Made by a program: the position numbers and the translations under genes. From the NCBI GenBank assembly GCA_963925805.1, contig CAWUSE010000011.1:113293-177292 (forward strand): a stretch of DNA of 64,000 nt, written 5' to 3'. The stretch is from UBA10347 sp905182135. Its GTDB lineage: Bacteria > Actinomycetota > Acidimicrobiia > Acidimicrobiales > UBA10347. This document shows, one piece after another, positions 60,444 through 64,000 of the stretch. How positions within the stretch are numbered: the first letter of the stretch is position 1; the number at the start of each line of letters is the position of its first letter. The notes below the pieces were generated by a model. That model worked only from the letters and a program-made list of their open reading frames with translations, had not been told where the DNA came from and made no database searches.

Positions 60444-61187
60444 TCAGCCGATACTGCGGCCACCATCGACGTCAAGACAGACGCCGGTCAGGAACTCAGC
60501 TTCGCTGGAGGCCAAGAACATGACGGAATTAGCGACATCTTCGGGGGTAGCACGGCGGCCCATGGGGATGCCGTCAATAACCATCTTCTCGCGGTTCTCG
60601 GAGAGCTTCTCGATACCCATGGCGCTCATGTCGAACCCGGTAGCCGCCGAAACAGGGGCAACACAGTTGACTCGAATATCTGGCGCTAGTTCAACGGCCA
60701 GACCCTTGGTGAGGGTGATCACCGCGCCCTTCGATGCGTTGTACGGGGTCAAACCCTTGCGCGGCCGACGCCCACCAATGGACGCCGTGCTCACGATGGC
60801 ACTCCCTGGCGGCATGTGTGGCACAAAATACTTGGTCGCAAAAAAGATCGGGCGGACGTTGACCGTCCACATGAAATCAAACTGTTCGGTGGTCAGGTTG
60901 GTCATGTAGCCACCGCGGTGAGGCATACCCGCATTACACGCCACGATGTCGATGCCGCCCCATGCTTCGACCACCACCTCGGCGAGTTCGCTATGGGCAT
61001 CTTCGCTGGTGACGTCTAGGCCAAAAGCCAATGCTCCATCGAGTTCGTTGGCCACAGCTTGAGCTGCCTCGACGTCGATATCGGTCACCATCACTCGAGC
61101 GCCCTTGGAGGCAAACCCTCGAGCGATTGCGGCACCGAAGCCACTGCCCCCTCCGGTCACGATTACGCGTTTGTCGTCAAAATTCAT
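60444..61187 (-). CDS. Short-chain dehydrogenase/reductase
   Basis: 247 residues. It has cofactor motif TGGGSGFG (about 11-18), NAG in VACNAGMPHRGGY (about 83-95), catalytic Ser in STASIGG and the Y-x-x-x-K in PYNASKGAVITL (about 150-161). It ends with a standard LTGVCLDVDGG. The start overlaps the end of the alpha/beta hydrolase gene (ATGA), so hydrolase then dehydrogenase may act in sequence. Confidence 0.92.
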   Translation of the reverse strand: MNFDDKRVIVTGGGSGFGAAIARGFASKGARVMVTDIDVEAAQAVANELDGALAFGLDVTSEDAHSELAEVVVEAWGGIDIVACNAGMPHRGGYMTNLTTEQFDFMWTVNVRPIFFATKYFVPHMPPGSAIVSTASIGGRRPRKGLTPYNASKGAVITLTKGLAVELAPDIRVNCVAPVSAATGFDMSAMGIEKLSENREKMVIDGIPMGRRATPEDVANSVMFLASSEAEFLTGVCLDVDGGRSIG

Positions 61188-62449
61188 GAGTTCTCGCTTA
61201 CTGATTTAAGGATAGGTTCGAGGTAGGTCATAAAGAGTTCGGGATTCTCGGTCATGGGGAAATGACCAATGTTGTCCATGGCTGTGTGGGTCGAGCCAGC
61301 AATCGCCTGGTTTGCAGCCAGGCCTTTCTTGATCGAGCCCGAGTAGTCGTACTCGCCGTTCATGATGTGGACAGCGCACCTGGCGGTGTCGATCTCGTGT
61401 GCTCGATCTCGGATGTCGTAGTCGACCAGGTAATACCAGAGATCCCCCAAGAAGACAGGTGGCCATCCCGCCGAATAGGCCTGCGAGACCTCTTTGACGT
61501 AGGGCCTTGGTGAGGTCGGGGAGCAAAGCCCTTCCATCATGCGTGCCTTCGATAAGCCATTGACCTGGGGATGCGACATGCCAAACTGGCTCTCATAGTC
61601 ACCACCAATATGCAACGCTCCTTCGACAGCGATCGCTGCGCGAAAGCGGTCTGGATGGTGTAACGCCAGGTCGAGCGCAAGCAGTCCGCCAACCGAGCAA
61701 CCCATAAACGCTGGCTGGTCTAATGCCAAGGCATCAGCCATAGCGACAGGAACCTGGCGTAAGAAATTACCCGTCAGCTTGTACGGCTCTTCCCACCAGC
61801 GCCGACTAGTGGGTGGAAGCGATTTCCCGTGGAAGGGAAGGTCGTACGCTATAAGGCGAAACCGATCGGTAATCGTCGGGTTCTCGAACAGATGCCGCCA
61901 TTGAACACCATGTGAACCTGCGGTGTGTTGTAACAACAACGGGATGCCATGGCCGGCCTCTTCGTAGTAGATCCGGTGATCGTGCCCATCGAGTTCGACG
62001 TGCACATAGTGGCCAGTCGCCGAATCATGTTCGCCCGACGCCCGCAGGGCCGGGACTTGCTGTGGGGCTGGCTGGCCTGGCGTTCGCAGTAGCTCGATGA
62101 GCCGTTCGGTCGCTGGCAAATATTGCCACCACAAAAGCGGGTCAGCTTCCAGCGTCAATCCGTGTCCGATCATGACTGACACGGTGTTCGCCAGCCGAGG
62201 CGGCACGGTCTGCAGCATCGGTTCCCAGACCTCGGCCGGCCCGGCAAGCGAGATAACACCAGACCCAGGCTCCGGAATCTTGGCGACTACCTGGCCTGCT
62301 TTGATGGCCACACCGGTGAGAGCGTCGCCCACCTGGATGCGATAACCACCGTCCCAGTATTGCGCCCCCAGCATGAACTCACCGTCAGCCTGGCAACGTT
62401 GCGCTATCTCTGCACAGGACAGAGGATCGGCTGGGAACAGAGGTGCCAT
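61184..62449 (-). CDS. Alpha/beta hydrolase with an extra N-terminal domain
   Basis: 421 residues. Residues 1-135 form a separate domain (GGYRIQVGDALTGVAIKAGQ; PRLANTVSVMIGHGLTLEAD) reminiscent of SCP-2-like lipid-binding folds. The hydrolase core starts near 145. The nucleophile Ser is in FMGCSVGGLLAL, the oxyanion region in LLQHTAGSHG, the acid probably in GEYDYSG, and the His in NIGHFPMTE. The fusion suggests a hydrophobic ester or carbon-carbon bond substrate. It is co-translated with the downstream SDR. Confidence 0.83.
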   Translation of the reverse strand: MAPLFPADPLSCAEIAQRCQADGEFMLGAQYWDGGYRIQVGDALTGVAIKAGQVVAKIPEPGSGVISLAGPAEVWEPMLQTVPPRLANTVSVMIGHGLTLEADPLLWWQYLPATERLIELLRTPGQPAPQQVPALRASGEHDSATGHYVHVELDGHDHRIYYEEAGHGIPLLLQHTAGSHGVQWRHLFENPTITDRFRLIAYDLPFHGKSLPPTSRRWWEEPYKLTGNFLRQVPVAMADALALDQPAFMGCSVGGLLALDLALHHPDRFRAAIAVEGALHIGGDYESQFGMSHPQVNGLSKARMMEGLCSPTSPRPYVKEVSQAYSAGWPPVFLGDLWYYLVDYDIRDRAHEIDTARCAVHIMNGEYDYSGSIKKGLAANQAIAGSTHTAMDNIGHFPMTENPELFMTYLEPILKSVSENS

Positions 62450-62751
62450 ACCGGAAATCTAGGCGTGAAACACGCTGATGACGAAACGCGCCCGTGACCT
62501 GACGGACCGAGCCCCATCTTCTCGCCATGATCGATCCCACGCAGCAACTGGCAGAAGGCGAAGAACTCTGCTTACACGGCGCCTCAGGGTCTGCTTCCAA
62601 TCGACGTAGAACCGAAGCAGTTGTTAGCCCGACCAGTGATCAGGCCAAGGCGCCATGCCTTCCCGACAAGCCTGACTTCGCACGCGCCAACGCGTTCCTC
62701 CTCAACTTCGGGATTGCGAAGCTGTCGACCACCTGAACATACAATTGGCTC
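62450..62751. other. Divergent spacer, nothing firm
   Basis: About 300 bp between the hydrolase and the phosphotriesterase-family gene; both promoters lie here. A 69-codon plus-strand frame from ATG 62527 was considered, but it has no ribosome site and unfamiliar sequence. Confidence 0.4.
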
Positions 62752-63729
62752 ATGACGACTGTTGAAACTGCCCGCGGGCCCGTCGAAGGAACAGGACTCG
62801 GCCGAGTGCTCATGCACGAGCACGTGTTCGTGATTTCTACTGAGATCCAACAGAACTACCCTGAAGAATGGGGTGACGACGAGAGTCGCATCGACGATGC
62901 CGTCGCCAGGCTGGACGAGCTCAAAGACGCGGGCATCGACACCATCTTGGACCCGACGGCAATCGGTCTCGGCCGCTACATCCCGCGTATTGCACGCGTC
63001 GCCGAGCGGACCGAACTAAACATCGTCGTGGCTACAGGCTTGTACACCTTCAATGAGCTACCGCACTACTACCTGCGACGCGAGCCAAAGCCAGGCGAAG
63101 TCGATGCCATGACAACGCACTTCGTGAGCGACATCGTCGAAGGAATCGCTGATACAGGAATCAAGGCAGCCGTCATCAAGTGCGCAACCGACAAACCCGG
63201 GGTGACGCCTGATGTTGAGCGCACACTGCGGGCCTGCGCCCAAGCGCACAGAGAAACCGGCGTGCCCATCACAACACACACCAACGCCGAAATGCGGCGC
63301 GGGCTCGAGCAACAAGACGTGTTCGAATCTGAAGGGGTCGACCTGAGTCGCGTCGTCATTGGCCACTGCGGCGACACCGATGACCTGAACTATCTAAAGC
63401 AGATCGCGGACCGAGGTAGTTATCTCGGCATGGACCGTTTCGGTATTGATGGGTACCTGCCCACCGCTGAACGAACGGCCGTCGTCGCCGAGTTGTGCAA
63501 GCAGGGTTACGCCGATCGCATGGTCCTTAGCCATGATGCATCGTGTTATATCGACTGGATTGCAGGCGAAGTACCACTGGGCTCATTGCCCGACTGGCAC
63601 TATTTACACATCAGCCATGATGTGCTGCCGGCGCTGCTGGAACACGGCGTAACGCCCGAGCAGATCGACACCATGTTGGTAGACAACCCCCGAAAGTTTC
63701 TCGAATCAACAGACGAGGGTTCTTATTAA
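62752..63729 (+). CDS. Phosphotriesterase-family metal-dependent hydrolase
   Basis: 325 residues, a TIM barrel of the amidohydrolase superfamily. Metal ligands in order are HxH in LMHEHVF (about 21-27), the carboxylated Lys in AVIKCATD (about 141-148), His in PITTHTNAE, His in VIGHCGDTDD and Asp in VLSHDASCY. This set is shared by phosphotriesterases and phosphotriesterase-like lactonases. The C-terminus ends TMLVDNPRKFL as usual. It may hydrolyse lactones rather than phosphotriesters. It is transcribed alone. Confidence 0.9.
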   Translation: MTTVETARGPVEGTGLGRVLMHEHVFVISTEIQQNYPEEWGDDESRIDDAVARLDELKDAGIDTILDPTAIGLGRYIPRIARVAERTELNIVVATGLYTFNELPHYYLRREPKPGEVDAMTTHFVSDIVEGIADTGIKAAVIKCATDKPGVTPDVERTLRACAQAHRETGVPITTHTNAEMRRGLEQQDVFESEGVDLSRVVIGHCGDTDDLNYLKQIADRGSYLGMDRFGIDGYLPTAERTAVVAELCKQGYADRMVLSHDASCYIDWIAGEVPLGSLPDWHYLHISHDVLPALLEHGVTPEQIDTMLVDNPRKFLESTDEGSY

Positions 63730-63836
63730 CCAACCGGCGATCAGACGACATGCCTTCTATAAGGTAATGTGAGCCTTTCGACTCAACAGCACCTATGTGA
63801 CGCATAAACACCTACAGTTTCGGCGATACTATTGGC

Positions 63837-63858
63837 GTATGCATGACTTCGTATGCAT
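63837..63858 (+). promoter_or_regulatory. Direct repeat of GTATGCAT upstream of the TadE-like gene
   Basis: GTATGCAT occurs at 63837-63844 and 63851-63858, 14 bp apart, each containing the palindrome ATGCAT. It is about 40 bp before the next gene, so it is a candidate regulator site. Confidence 0.3.
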
Positions 63859-63897
63859 CACTAGTTGCAAATTACTTGTAGACGATCGACGTGGCAC

Positions 63898-64000
63898 ATG
63901 AGCCGGTTAGCAACCAGCCGAACCAATCAAGATGATCGGGGGGCGGCCATAGTCGAATTCGCTCTCATCTCCGGGATTTTAATCATGTTGCTGCTTGGCA
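63898..64000 (+). CDS. TadE-like pilus assembly protein, N-terminal part (runs off right edge)
   Basis: The first 34 codons from ATG 63898 read a short basic start, then DDRGAAIVEFALISGILIM, the typical TadE/TadG opening in which R-G-A-x-x-V-E-F-A-L leads into a single membrane helix. Such pseudopilin-like proteins belong to Flp/Tad pilus systems and are secreted or membrane-anchored. The rest lies beyond the window. No clear ribosome site is seen. Confidence 0.75.
   Translation, partial: MSRLATSRTNQDDRGAAIVEFALISGILIMLLLG

Noticed and set aside
62527..62736. 69-codon plus-strand frame between hydrolase and phosphotriesterase genes
   Set aside because: There is no ribosome site and no recognised family; it occupies a divergent promoter region.
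1..64000. tRNA, rRNA, CRISPR arrays, insertion sequences and phage genes
   Set aside because: No cloverleaf-like tRNA, regular spacer-repeat array, transposase or phage protein was found by eye in either strand; a tRNA scan was not possible here.

Overview
The window reads as a piece of a moderately GC-rich actinobacterial chromosome. The best guess is a heterotrophic, probably marine or host-associated member of the Acidimicrobiia. This is inferred from the gene mix: a full-length Lhr helicase, nickel superoxide dismutase with its SodX peptidase, several FadE-type acyl-CoA dehydrogenases, LLM-class flavin oxidoreductases, CaiB-type CoA transferase, Glu-rich lipoprotein linkers and a TadE-like protein. 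No rRNA, tRNA, CRISPR array, prophage or insertion sequence was seen.

Layout. 1-4287: a branched-chain amino acid type ABC operon on the minus strand (livG-livF-livH-livM-substrate-binding lipoprotein, the last running off the left edge). 4488-6397: a two-component system in which both partners are damaged. The regulator has an in-frame TAA just after its phospho-acceptor Asp, and the kinase lacks the N-box half of its ATPase domain. 6469-15442: an XPB-like SF2 helicase, a secreted N-acetylmuramoyl-alanine amidase, a hypothetical protein, an unusual hairpin-rich non-coding stretch, and lhr. 15777-21745: a Gfo/Idh/MocA oxidoreductase with an acyl-CoA synthetase, a histidine phosphatase with yaaA, and gamma carbonic anhydrase with deoD. 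22495-31385: nth, an orphan molybdenum hydroxylase large subunit, a membrane-anchored beta-propeller protein with an amber-interrupted MFS transporter, a flavin monooxygenase in line with sodX and sodN, and a Dabb protein.

31389-46820: mostly acyl-CoA and flavin metabolism (three acyl-CoA dehydrogenases, flavin reductase, LLM oxidoreductase, crotonase, SDR), an intact MFS exporter, FKBP, a sugar-lactone oxidase overlapping a DSD1-like PLP enzyme, and an EthD/transglutaminase-like pair. 47115-64000: a catabolic stretch with CoA transferase plus LLM oxidoreductase, a dienoyl-CoA isomerase-like crotonase, a paaA-paaD-paaB-paaC epoxidase operon without paaE, a BchU/O-methyltransferase-like protein, an AtzG-AtzE-AtzH-like amidase set behind an acyl-CoA dehydrogenase-like gene, thioesterase, SDR, alpha/beta hydrolase, a phosphotriesterase-family hydrolase and the start of a TadE-like gene.

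Two themes stand out. First, gene decay is frequent: two kinds of premature stop (TAA, TAG), an internal deletion, frameshifted remnants and short 15-20 bp tandem duplications, while the neighbouring large genes are intact. Second, the right half concentrates CoA-thioester and amide catabolism in combinations (paaADBC without a reductase; atzGEH without upstream triazine genes) whose substrates cannot be read from sequence alone.
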